Source: Massilia rubra (GTDB taxonomy: Bacteria; Pseudomonadota; Gammaproteobacteria; Burkholderiales; Burkholderiaceae_D). Taken from it: DNA of 46,280 bases. The notes below the pieces were generated by a model, which saw nothing but the letters and a program-made list of their open reading frames with translations, was not told the DNA's origin and did not search any database. The stretch covers positions 1 through 46,280 of the forward strand of contig NZ_VUYU01000042.1 of the NCBI RefSeq assembly GCF_011682065.1, in the 5' to 3' direction. The translations under genes were made by a program, and so were the position numbers. Below, in pieces: positions 22,260 through 30,491 of this stretch (positions are counted from its first letter, which is position 1; each line of letters begins with the position of its first letter).

Positions 22260-22626
22260 TCGTTCTCCTCAGAAGATGCCCGCATACGCAAGACCCGGAC
22301 GCTGCAAGCGCCCGGGAGCCTGGCTGGAGTCGTGTGTTCAGGCAGGCTTGGAGTTGTTCTTTATGAACTTTTGCATCAGCCCGGAGAAACCAGTGTAAAG
22401 AACTCCGACACCATCCGTTTGATCTAGCGCAAGGGGCGTGCCATCAGCGCGTTTCTTGTCAGCACATCGCAACGTAGCGTAGAGCATTTAGTAACGAAAC
22501 GCCACGCCATGTTCTTGCACCCAAGATTTTTTCGCGTGCGCCAACCACATCACCGGTATTTGCGCGCAGAATGTAAGTTAGCCTGCGGCCGCATGCCATG
22601 CACTTGCAGCCGCGCCAAGTCTTTTG
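22260..22626. other. Intergenic region between divergent hemerythrin-like and diguanylate cyclase genes
   Basis: No gene is supported. The stretch is more AT-rich than its surroundings between about 22350 and 22600 and probably contains both divergent promoters. I find no well-matched promoter hexamers, no hairpin with a T-run, and no recognisable RNA gene. Confidence 0.5.
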
Positions 22627-22735
22627 ATGCTACTCAACCATCAGGGGGACGCCTATTCCTTCCGCCAGCGCATTTCGCCGATCAGCCAGGCGCCTGTTCC
22701 GGGTCCTGCTGCTCCCCTGCTTCGCGCTGGCGCTG

Positions 22736-25705
22736 ATGGCGTCCATGTGGATCACCCTGTTTCACCAGATGGGGGTCGAGCGCGCCGCAGCCCATCACGA
22801 CGCGGTCCTGGCCAGCCAGGCGCTGGCGCGCGTGCTGTCGGAGCACGTCAGCCACATCCTGCGCCAGAGCGACCATGCAACCCAGCTGTTCAAGCTCAAG
22901 TTCGAGGAAACCGACGGCGCCCTGCGCCTGGCCGAATTCAGCCGGCGCAACGGCCTGCTCGACAGCGTGCTGCCGGCCAAGCTCAATCTGCCGATGGCCC
23001 TGGTCGGGCGCGACGGCGCGATTCTCGACAGCGCCAACGGCTTCCAGGCCGGCGCCGCGGCCGGCGCGGCGTGGTTCGAGGCGCTCGCGCGCGGCGCTGG
23101 CGACGCGCCCCAGTTCTCGACCCCGGTGGTGGAGCCGCGCAGCGGCAAATGGATGATCCAGATCGCGCGCCGCCTGAACGATGGCGCCGGCCGCTTCGCC
23201 GGCGCCATCGTGATCATGATCGACCCGCTTTATTTCGTCGACGACTACGACCGCGTCAACGTCGACGACGAAGCGGCCCTGTTCCTGTGGGCCCACGATG
23301 CCCAACTGAGCATCGGGCGCGTCGGCGAGCACCTGTTCGTGGGCGAACGCCTCGGTTTTCGGGCGCACAGCAAGGGGTCGGACGAACTGGTGCCGAACGC
23401 GCCGCCGGACCGCATCGCCCGCATCTACAGCTACAGCGACATGGACCGCTACGCGCTGGTGGCGGTGGTCGGCATCACCGAGCGCGCCGCGATGGAAAAA
23501 TTCGAACGGCACCGCATCCGCTACCTGGTGATCGCGCTGGCCGCAACCCTGGCGATCGCCCTGGTCACGGCGCTGCTGATGCGCCAGAGCGCGCGCCTGC
23601 GCGCCAGCATGCGCGCCGCGCGCGACGCCCAGGCCACCTCGCGCGCGGCGGCCGAGGGCAGTCTCGATGGGGTCATGTTCCTCAAGGCGCGGCGCGACGC
23701 CGATGGCCAGGTGGTGGACTTCACCGTCACCGACATCAACGACAAGGGCGCGGCCCTGCTCGGGCACACCCGGGCGGCCGTCACCGGGCAAGGCATCCTG
23801 CCGCTGCTGCCGCACAACGTCGACCCGCCGTTCCTGACGCGCTACGCCCAGGTGCTGCTCGAATCGCGCCCGCTGGAAGAAGAAGTCGAACTGCGCACGC
23901 CGGGCGAGCGCCCGGTCTGGATCCGCCATCAGATCGTGCCGCTGCCGGCCGGCGTGGCGGTGAGCTGGCGCGACATCAGCGCGCGCAAGCTGGCCGAACT
24001 CGAAATCAGCGGCAACCGTGGCTTTTTGCAATCGCTGATCGAACACCTGCCGCTGCTCATTTACGTCAAGAGCGTGCGCCCGGCCAGCTTCGGCACCATG
24101 GTGGTGTGGAACAAGGCGGCCGAAGCGGCCACCGGCTACGCCGCCGACGACGTGATCGGCCAGACCGACTGCGCCGCTTTCGCGCCGGACTTCGCCCTGT
24201 GCAGTCCCGAAGAAGACCGCGCCATGCTGGCCAGTCCGGCGGCGGTCGACCTGCCCGAAAAACCGCTGCGCCGTCCCGACGGCGAACTGCGCTACCTGCA
24301 CACGGTGTCGGTGCCGCTGTTCGACAACGACGGCGTCATCGAGTATATCTTATGCATCGCCGAAGACGTCACGCGGCGCCATGAACAGGACCAGAACCTG
24401 CGCAACAGCGAAGCGCAGCTGACCGCGATCACCAACGCCTCGCCGCTCGGCCTGATCCGCGCCGACCTGCGCGGCCAATGCACCTACGTCAACCGCATGT
24501 TCGAAACGATCACCGGCGTGACGCGCGAGCGGGCGCTGGGCAGCGGCTGGAAAGACGCGCTGCTGCCCGAGGAGCGCGACAGTCTCGACACCATCTTCCG
24601 GCACCAGAGCAGGAACGCCGAGCCGTTCAAGAAAGTGGTGCGCTGCCTGCATCCCGACGGCAGCCTGGTATGGGCCTCGCTGAAGGTGGCGGCGGTGCGC
24701 ATCGGCGGGCGCATCGAAGGCTTCGTGGGCACCGTCGACGACATCACCACCCTGCGCGAAGCCGAGATGGCGCTGCGCGAAAGCGAGGCGCGCCTGCGCA
24801 CCATCGCCGACACCTTGCCGGCCATGGTGGCCTACATCGACGCCAACCAGGTCTACCGCTTCCACAACCTGGCCTACGACCGCGAGTTCGGGCGCGGCGG
24901 CACCCAGGTTCCGGGCATGACGGTGCGCCAGACCGTCGGCGAAAAGCGCTTCGCCACGCTCGAACCGTACATCCTGCGCGCGCTCGGCGGCGAGACCCTG
25001 GTGTTCGAAGAACACGACGAGCGCGAAGGCAGCGAGCGCGCGCTGGAAGTGACCTACATTCCCCAGCTGGGCGAGGACGGCGTGACGGTGGTCGGCTTTC
25101 ACGTCATGCGCCAGGACATCACCTCGCAAAAGCGCGAGAAGAAGCGCCTGCTCAAGCTGGCCCAGGTCGACGCGCTGACCGGGCTGGCCAACCGCGCCGG
25201 CTTTTTGCACAAACTCAGCCTGGCCATGCGCGAGAGCGCCGACGACGGCCATCTGATGGCGCTGATGTACATGGATATCGACCATTTCAAGCCGGTCAAC
25301 GACACCCATGGCCACCATGTGGGCGACGCCCTGCTCAAGGCGTTTTCGGCGCGCCTGGCGCAGACCCTGCGCGCCAGCGACACGGTGGCGCGCCTGGGCG
25401 GCGACGAATTCACCATCATCATGGAAAAGCTGGCGCGCCCGGAAGACGCGCAGGCGATCGCGGCCAAGATCGTTGGCGCGATGCAGGCGCCGTTCGAGCT
25501 GGGCATGGTCACGGTGTCGGTCTCGGCCAGCATCGGGCTGGCCTACTTCAGCGGCGGCCTGCCCGATCCGGACGCGCTGCTGCAGCAGGCCGACATGCAG
25601 CTGTACCAGGCCAAGCAGGCCGGGCGCAATACCTGGCGCGCGGCGGCCGGAGACCGCGCGCCGCCCGCAGCGCCGGCAAGCGCTTCCTTCCAACGGGTGT
25701 GGTAG
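22736..25705 (+). CDS. Four-PAS diguanylate cyclase (GGDEF) sensor, N-terminus uncertain
   Basis: Makes cyclic di-GMP from GTP. From ATG 22736 (989 residues): a periplasmic sensor-like region (~15-260), a transmembrane helix YLVIALAATLAIALVTALLM (263-282), four PAS domains (about 300-418, 426-551, 558-686, 687-805) and a GGDEF domain (810-970). The active-site motif is intact at 888-892, and RASD five residues before it is the inhibitory I-site for product feedback. There is no EAL domain. In-frame codons upstream of 22736 read ARRLFRVLLLPCFALAL, an obvious first transmembrane helix that must belong to the protein. No ATG/GTG/TTG precedes it in frame before the stop at 22625. Loss of one G in GGGGG (22644-22648) would join it to ATG 22627, so a homopolymer frameshift is likely; an ATT start at 22655 after AGGGGG is the alternative. 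Confidence 0.9.
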   Translation: MASMWITLFHQMGVERAAAHHDAVLASQALARVLSEHVSHILRQSDHATQLFKLKFEETDGALRLAEFSRRNGLLDSVLPAKLNLPMALVGRDGAILDSANGFQAGAAAGAAWFEALARGAGDAPQFSTPVVEPRSGKWMIQIARRLNDGAGRFAGAIVIMIDPLYFVDDYDRVNVDDEAALFLWAHDAQLSIGRVGEHLFVGERLGFRAHSKGSDELVPNAPPDRIARIYSYSDMDRYALVAVVGITERAAMEKFERHRIRYLVIALAATLAIALVTALLMRQSARLRASMRAARDAQATSRAAAEGSLDGVMFLKARRDADGQVVDFTVTDINDKGAALLGHTRAAVTGQGILPLLPHNVDPPFLTRYAQVLLESRPLEEEVELRTPGERPVWIRHQIVPLPAGVAVSWRDISARKLAELEISGNRGFLQSLIEHLPLLIYVKSVRPASFGTMVVWNKAAEAATGYAADDVIGQTDCAAFAPDFALCSPEEDRAMLASPAAVDLPEKPLRRPDGELRYLHTVSVPLFDNDGVIEYILCIAEDVTRRHEQDQNLRNSEAQLTAITNASPLGLIRADLRGQCTYVNRMFETITGVTRERALGSGWKDALLPEERDSLDTIFRHQSRNAEPFKKVVRCLHPDGSLVWASLKVAAVRIGGRIEGFVGTVDDITTLREAEMALRESEARLRTIADTLPAMVAYIDANQVYRFHNLAYDREFGRGGTQVPGMTVRQTVGEKRFATLEPYILRALGGETLVFEEHDEREGSERALEVTYIPQLGEDGVTVVGFHVMRQDITSQKREKKRLLKLAQVDALTGLANRAGFLHKLSLAMRESADDGHLMALMYMDIDHFKPVNDTHGHHVGDALLKAFSARLAQTLRASDTVARLGGDEFTIIMEKLARPEDAQAIAAKIVGAMQAPFELGMVTVSVSASIGLAYFSGGLPDPDALLQQADMQLYQAKQAGRNTWRAAAGDRAPPAAPASASFQRVW

Positions 25706-25792
25706 GAATTTTCCTATTCGCTGATGTGTCCGCTTTGCAGCTGGGCGGCGCGGATTAGAATTTCCTTTCACTATTTTCTGAAAGGATTCGGC

Positions 25793-26221
25793 ATGGACAG
25801 AAGGCCCGATGGGAGCGATGCGGCGTGGAGCATGATTGGCTTGACCATCATCGTTGCATGCATGCTGTGGAAGTGTTTCAGCACCCTTGCGGCAGCCATG
25901 CATCTTGGCCTGGAGCCGTGCATCTGGTTCACGTTTGGCGTGATCGCATTGGCGGCGAGCGCGTACGCTGTGGTCCGGCACGACTGGCCGGGCCGGGTAA
26001 TCGCCTTCATCTTGCCGCTAATCTATTTCTTCTTCGTGCCCGCGCTGAATTTTTGGGCGCGCATCGGGCCGTGGGGGTTTGCCGCCCCCCGTTTCTCCGA
26101 GCATGTCAAGCACACCGATCCGCTGTGGTACGGCACGATCTGGACCCACGGCGCGGTCGTTGCGGTGCTGGTCGCCGTGGCGTTTTACCTCAACCGGGAC
26201 CTGCTCGAGCGATCGTATTAA
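25793..26221 (+). CDS. Small integral membrane protein, unknown
   Basis: A 142-residue protein with about four hydrophobic helices: WSMIGLTIIVACMLWKCF, CIWFTFGVIALAASAYAVV, VIAFILPLIYFFFVPALNF and GAVVAVLVAVAFYL. The ATG at 25793 is preferred over one at 25724 because GAAAGGA lies just upstream and the earlier start adds an unconvincing 23-residue leader. No family is recognised. It overlaps the convergent phosphatase gene by four bases at the stop codons. It probably forms its own transcript, since 87 bases separate it from the diguanylate cyclase. Confidence 0.7.
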   Translation: MDRRPDGSDAAWSMIGLTIIVACMLWKCFSTLAAAMHLGLEPCIWFTFGVIALAASAYAVVRHDWPGRVIAFILPLIYFFFVPALNFWARIGPWGFAAPRFSEHVKHTDPLWYGTIWTHGAVVAVLVAVAFYLNRDLLERSY

Positions 26222-27252
26222 CGTGCTCCATCGGCCGGAGCGCTGCTGCCGGGAGGGCTACTATCAGGGAGCAATTGCGCCGGCAGGCATCCGGCGTAAC
26301 CGGGCCACGGCCGCAGGCAGCGCCAGGCCGGTGGCGCGGCCTTGGTGATGCTGCGCTGGTACAGCAGCTTGCCATGGAGGTCGTAAAACTCCGCGCTGAA
26401 ACGCTCGCCGTCGATGCTGGCCCACAGGAAGCCGGGGCTGCGGTCGTAGGCGAAGTGCACCGGATTGGCGTCGCGTCCGACCAGGCGCGTGGTTTTCGAG
26501 CCGGCGCCTGAGACGATGAATTGCGTGCCGCAGCGCGCCGTCGGCCATTGCAGGTTGTGGTCGTGGGCGCTGAGGACGATGTCGGCGTTGCCGCAGATGA
26601 CGTCCTCGAACAGGCGCTTGAGGGGCGCGCCGTTGATAATCTCCGGGCAAACATTGCCGCAGCCTTCATAGTTGCCCGCATTGCCGTGCTCGCCATTGGA
26701 CAGGTAGGGATGGTGGCCGGCCACGATCTTCCACCTGGCCCCGGAAATCGCCAGCGCGCCGGCCAGCCAGGCGCGCTGCGTATCGGTGTTGACGCCCTGC
26801 AGGTAGCCGGTGGTGTCGAGCGCAAACAAGGCCACCTCGTCTTTCTGCACGTGATAGAACGGGTGCGGCATTTTCCAGCGCGCCGAGCGCCAGGTATAGG
26901 CGACCTGGAACTGCGGCTTCCAGTAGTCCAGGGGCGGATCGCCATAGTCGTGGTTGCCCAGCATGGCATAGAACGGCAGGTCGAGGCCGGCGTAGGGCAA
27001 TTCGAACTTTTGCTGGAACTGGGGATCGTCCGGGCGGGTGATGCCTTTCCCGTAGAAATTATCGCCCAGATAGATCACGAAATCGCAGCCCTTGCGCGCG
27101 CACAAGGCCGCCATGGCCTTGCCGTTCGCGTACTGGGCGCGATTGCCTTCGCCAGCGTCGCCCAGGGCCAGGAAGCGCACCGCGCCAGTTGCCGGCAGCG
27201 CCAGCGCGGCGCACAGAAGCGCGCAGATCCGATGTGTCAGTCGAGCAAACAT
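26218..27252 (-). CDS. Exported purple-acid-phosphatase-like metallophosphoesterase
   Basis: A 344-residue calcineurin-like phosphoesterase of the tartrate-resistant acid phosphatase type. The signal peptide covers ~1-24 (CALLCAALALPATGA). All five metal-binding blocks are present in order: GDAG (31-34), GDNFY (63-67), GNHDY (99-103), AGHHPY and SAHDHNLQ. The tyrosine in GDNFY is the residue that gives purple acid phosphatases their colour by ligating Fe(III). It would hydrolyse phosphate esters in the periplasm. The start at 27252 is backed by GGGAGGA upstream. It is convergent with a small membrane protein gene, with a 4-base overlap. Confidence 0.88.
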   Translation of the reverse strand: MFARLTHRICALLCAALALPATGAVRFLALGDAGEGNRAQYANGKAMAALCARKGCDFVIYLGDNFYGKGITRPDDPQFQQKFELPYAGLDLPFYAMLGNHDYGDPPLDYWKPQFQVAYTWRSARWKMPHPFYHVQKDEVALFALDTTGYLQGVNTDTQRAWLAGALAISGARWKIVAGHHPYLSNGEHGNAGNYEGCGNVCPEIINGAPLKRLFEDVICGNADIVLSAHDHNLQWPTARCGTQFIVSGAGSKTTRLVGRDANPVHFAYDRSPGFLWASIDGERFSAEFYDLHGKLLYQRSITKAAPPAWRCLRPWPGYAGCLPAQLLPDSSPPGSSAPADGAR

Positions 27253-27450
27253 GGCAGTCCTCCCGGTTGGCCGTCCGGTTTGACTGTAGCAGGGGCGCCA
27301 GGACGGCCGCTGAGCGGGCACAAGCGCAAGCGCATGGCGGGTGCGCAGGCAAACGGACTAAAATACTGGACTTACCCTGCAATCGGCTGCCTGGCGTTCA
27401 TCGACATGCATGCGGGTGCAGCCTGGAGAAGTTGTCGATATCGAGAAAAA

Positions 27451-27852
27451 ATGACCACACCAGATCGCTCTGACGAGGATGATTTTTACACCCAGGACTT
27501 TGAAAAGGATGGCTTTGTGTCCGTTTGGGTGGGCAAGAAGGGCGCATGGCACGCACCAGACGTCGACATACTGCAAGAGCTTTGCGGCGTCGGCTATTAC
27601 CGCCTCGACGATCAGGAAGCGAATTGTTTCGATTTCGACGAAGTGCCGTTGCAATCCCTGCTGAAAGATATTTCTTACTCCACATCGTTCATGGATGAGG
27701 TCCTGCGGGCCGCGGGTGGAAAGGGCTGTCTTCAAGCGCGCTGGGTGGTTCTGCAGTACGAGTTTGCATATGACCCGGCACAGGTGACCCGCCCCATTGC
27801 GGATGACCCAATCTTCATTGGCGCGTTTCCGTTTACGACCGACGACGAGTAG
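27451..27852 (+). CDS. Imm22-like immunity protein (DUF4284), orphan
   Basis: A 133-residue acidic cytoplasmic protein. The opening DGFVSVWVGKKG fits the Imm22 family pattern V-S-[IV]-W-[VL]-G. It continues with LCGVGYYRLDDQEANCFDFD and a C-terminal WVVLQYEFAYDP, both in positions expected for that family. Imm22 proteins neutralise polymorphic toxins delivered by contact-dependent or type VI/VII-like routes. No toxin gene lies next to it, so it is an orphan. Codon use is visibly less GC-biased than in flanking genes, suggesting acquisition. The ATG at 27451 follows GAGAAAAA, a modest ribosome binding site. Assignment rests on motif recall and needs a profile search. Confidence 0.65.
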   Translation: MTTPDRSDEDDFYTQDFEKDGFVSVWVGKKGAWHAPDVDILQELCGVGYYRLDDQEANCFDFDEVPLQSLLKDISYSTSFMDEVLRAAGGKGCLQARWVVLQYEFAYDPAQVTRPIADDPIFIGAFPFTTDDE

Positions 27853-28071
27853 CATCGCGCTTCGGCCGCATCTCCGCCACATCCTGACTGAACGTGAGCC
27901 GACCGGCGCTGGGCGGGAACTTCAGCGAAGCGGGCCTGTCCAACTTCTATCGCAGGCAATCACTTGGCATTTTCCCAGATCCGCGCTACGAGGCGCCACA
28001 GGCGCACGGGGCACGACGGCTTAAGTGCGCTAGACTGATGCGGCATGCATGGACAACCGGGGGAACAACGC

Positions 28072-28596
28072 ATGAGCTCACTAAATCAAAGCAGTGGCGA
28101 TACCGCGAGGGGCACAGATAGGTCCTCTCCAGCAAGCGCGTCGCCGGATGAAAGCGGGGTTCAGGCGGCCCGCACAGTCCCGCCGCAATCCTACTCGACG
28201 CATTTCCATCTGAGCTACGTGACGACCGTGCATACAACGGGGAAAATTGTTGAAGACAGAAAAGTCCATCAAATTCTCTATACCTATCGACCAGAGGCGG
28301 GGACGAGCAATTCGGTTCCGCAAGCTCGCATGTCGATCACTTGCCAAATCGAGAGCGAGGATAAACATGAGCAGTTGCGCCTGCGTGTCGACAGTCCCCC
28401 CTTCGAAGGGGGGCTGGTTTCCCCCTCGGAAGTTCATCTTCCAGTGGAGAAGCCAGGGTCATCTGACGATGCATTGAAAAGCATACGTGAGAGACGTACT
28501 GCGGTACTCAAGGAGATGTTTGGAATTTGGAAAGATCGCGATGATATACCCGAGGGTCTTCAGTTTCAAAAGGCAATGAGGGACGAATGGGGTTAG
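28072..28596 (+). CDS. Candidate antitoxin of the adjacent VapC, unusually long
   Basis: A 174-residue protein. The C-terminal 26 residues, FGIWKDRDDIPEG then LQFQKAMRDEWG, look like the toxin-wrapping tail of VapB-type antitoxins, which often read GIWKDR-D-P. The gene overlaps vapC by 10 bases, the standard antitoxin-toxin order. But VapB proteins are usually 70-90 residues with an AbrB or ribbon-helix-helix DNA-binding head. Here the N-terminal ~40 residues are Ser/Pro-rich and probably disordered, and the middle (~45-120) is a beta-rich block of unknown type. No DNA-binding motif is recognised. Base composition is lower in GC than the flanks. The antitoxin role is inferred from position and tail. 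Confidence 0.6.
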   Translation: MSSLNQSSGDTARGTDRSSPASASPDESGVQAARTVPPQSYSTHFHLSYVTTVHTTGKIVEDRKVHQILYTYRPEAGTSNSVPQARMSITCQIESEDKHEQLRLRVDSPPFEGGLVSPSEVHLPVEKPGSSDDALKSIRERRTAVLKEMFGIWKDRDDIPEGLQFQKAMRDEWG

Positions 28597-29018
28597 TCTT
28601 ATTTGACACAAACATTCTTGTCGATGCTTTGAAGGGTATTCCGGAAGCCCGTCAAGAGCTGGACTATTATGCCAACCCTGCCATCAGCGCTATCTCATGG
28701 ATGGAGCTGATTGCTGGCGCACCGCTCCTGGAACAGTTGCGCGCGCATGCATTTTTGGTCAGTTTGCGATTCGACGTTATTCACACGAATGAAGCGATCA
28801 TGCACGAAGCAGCCGCGGTTCGCGGCGCTAGTATCCGCAGGCCGCCGAAGATGGCGCTACCAGACGCCATCATCCGAGCCACCGGAAATGTTACGCAGCG
28901 ACTGCTCATCACCCGGAATACAAAGGATTTTGTCGGCTCAAACATTCGTGTTCCCTATGAACTTGACACGCAAACCATCGTACGCGTCATTAATGTCGTT
29001 CCGCCGCCCCCGCCATGA
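28587..29018 (+). CDS. vapC: VapC-type PIN-domain ribonuclease toxin
   Basis: A 143-residue PIN-domain RNase. The conserved acidic residues that hold Mg2+ are present: D7 in LFDTNILVD, E40 in SWMELIAG, D93 in LPDAIIRATG, and D114 in RNTKDF. The order and spacing are those of VapC, which cleaves tRNA or rRNA when free of antitoxin. GAGGGA lies just before the ATG at 28587. The start lies inside the preceding antitoxin candidate (10-base overlap), so translation is coupled. The C-terminus ends in a short proline run, which is unusual. The gene belongs to the lower-GC islet and is probably horizontally acquired. Confidence 0.9.
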   Translation: MGLVLFDTNILVDALKGIPEARQELDYYANPAISAISWMELIAGAPLLEQLRAHAFLVSLRFDVIHTNEAIMHEAAAVRGASIRRPPKMALPDAIIRATGNVTQRLLITRNTKDFVGSNIRVPYELDTQTIVRVINVVPPPPP

Positions 29019-29219
29019 CGGCGCAGAAACACAAATGAGCCGGCTGCAGGACGGGGGACTGCTGGCGGCCGGAACATTTGTCGCGTGGGGTGAAGGCCGC
29101 GCCGCGCTGGCTTTTCTGCGCCGCTTTCTCAAGTGAGCGCGCCGCCGCCTGCGCCGGCGCCGGTCGTGCGTCGCCATATTGCGCTATATTGAGCGCCTGT
29201 TCCTCGCCTCAACACACCT

Positions 29220-30491
29220 ATGCGCCTGCTGCACACTTCCGACTGGCATCTGGGCCAGACTCTCCATAATCACGACCGCACCTACGAGCACCAGTGTTTT
29301 CTCGACTGGCTGCTCGACATCATCGTGCTGGAGCGCCCCGACGCGCTGCTGGTCGCCGGAGACGTGTTCGATACCGCAAATCCGTCCGCCGCGTCGCAAA
29401 AGCAGTTGTACCGCTTCTTGCAGCAGGCCCGCACCCGCGCGCCCTTGCTCGACATCGTCATCATCGCCGGCAACCACGATTCGCCCGGCCGCCTGGAAGC
29501 GCCCGCGCCGCTGCTCGAAGCCTACGGCACCACCGTGGTCGGCCACGTGGCGCGCCGGCGCGACGGCGAGATCGACCTCGAACGCCTGATCGTGCCGCTG
29601 CACGACGCGGCCGGCGCGGTGGCGGCGTGGTGCATCGCCGTGCCCTTCCTGCGCCCGGGCGACGTGCCGCGTGTGGCGCCGCCCGGGCCGGTGGCGCCAG
29701 CCACAGATGCGCCGCCGCCCGACCCCTACCTGAACGGCATCGCCCTGCTCTACCAGCAGGTGTTCGCGCTGGCCAAAGCCCGTTGCGAAGACGGCCAGGT
29801 GGTCGTCGCGATGGGTCACTGTCACATGGTCGACGGCCAGGCCTCGCTCGACTCCGAGCGCCGCATCGTCATCGGCGGCACCGAAGCGCTGCCGGCGGCG
29901 ATGTTCGATCCGGCCATCGCCTATGCCGCGCTGGGCCACCTGCACCTGGCGCAGCGCGTCGGCCAGAAGGAGCAGGTGCGCTACAGCGGCAGTCCGCTGC
30001 CGCTGTCGTTCTCCGAAGTGGCCTACCAGCACCAGATTTTGCGCGTCGACCTGATCGACGGCGCCGTCAAGGTCGAACCGCTGCTGGTGCCGCGCGCGGT
30101 CGACCTGCTGCGCGTGCCGGCCCAACCGGCGCCCCTGGAAGAAGCACTGGCCGCGCTCGCGGCGCTCGAGCTGGAAGACTTGCCGCTGCCGGCCCAGCCC
30201 TTTCTGGAGGTGCGGGTGTTGCTGGACGCGCCAGAACCGGGCCTGCGCGGCCGGGTCGAAGCGGCCATCGCCGGTAAACCGGTGCGCCTGGCGAAAATCG
30301 AACCGACCCGCAAGCACAATGGCGCGGGCGAGGCGGGCACGGTGCTCTCGCTCGAGCAGTTGGCGCAGATCCAGCCGGACGATATTTTTCGCCGCCTGTA
30401 CCGCCAGAAATTCGGCGACGAGGCGCCGCCCGACCAGCTCAGCGCTTTTGCGGAACTGATGCTGCCCGGCGCGCACGGGGACGACGCATGA
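29220..30491 (+). CDS. sbcD: Exonuclease SbcCD subunit D (Mre11-like nuclease)
   Basis: The Mn2+-dependent nuclease subunit of SbcCD, which cuts DNA hairpins and processes double-strand ends. It is 423 residues. Phosphoesterase motifs appear in order: HTSDWHLGQ at the N-terminus, AGDVFD, IAGNHDS, MGHCHM, and AALGHLH. A C-terminal capping region follows. The start codon of sbcC overlaps its stop (ATGA at 30488-30491), so the two subunits are translationally coupled. It is the first gene of the operon and lies 201 bases after vapC. Confidence 0.97.
   Translation: MRLLHTSDWHLGQTLHNHDRTYEHQCFLDWLLDIIVLERPDALLVAGDVFDTANPSAASQKQLYRFLQQARTRAPLLDIVIIAGNHDSPGRLEAPAPLLEAYGTTVVGHVARRRDGEIDLERLIVPLHDAAGAVAAWCIAVPFLRPGDVPRVAPPGPVAPATDAPPPDPYLNGIALLYQQVFALAKARCEDGQVVVAMGHCHMVDGQASLDSERRIVIGGTEALPAAMFDPAIAYAALGHLHLAQRVGQKEQVRYSGSPLPLSFSEVAYQHQILRVDLIDGAVKVEPLLVPRAVDLLRVPAQPAPLEEALAALAALELEDLPLPAQPFLEVRVLLDAPEPGLRGRVEAAIAGKPVRLAKIEPTRKHNGAGEAGTVLSLEQLAQIQPDDIFRRLYRQKFGDEAPPDQLSAFAELMLPGAHGDDA

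Noticed and set aside
29035-29136. Short plus-strand frame starting MSRLQDGGLLAAGTFVAWGE
   Set aside because: 33 residues between vapC and sbcD without a ribosome binding site. It could be a gene remnant but evidence is too thin.
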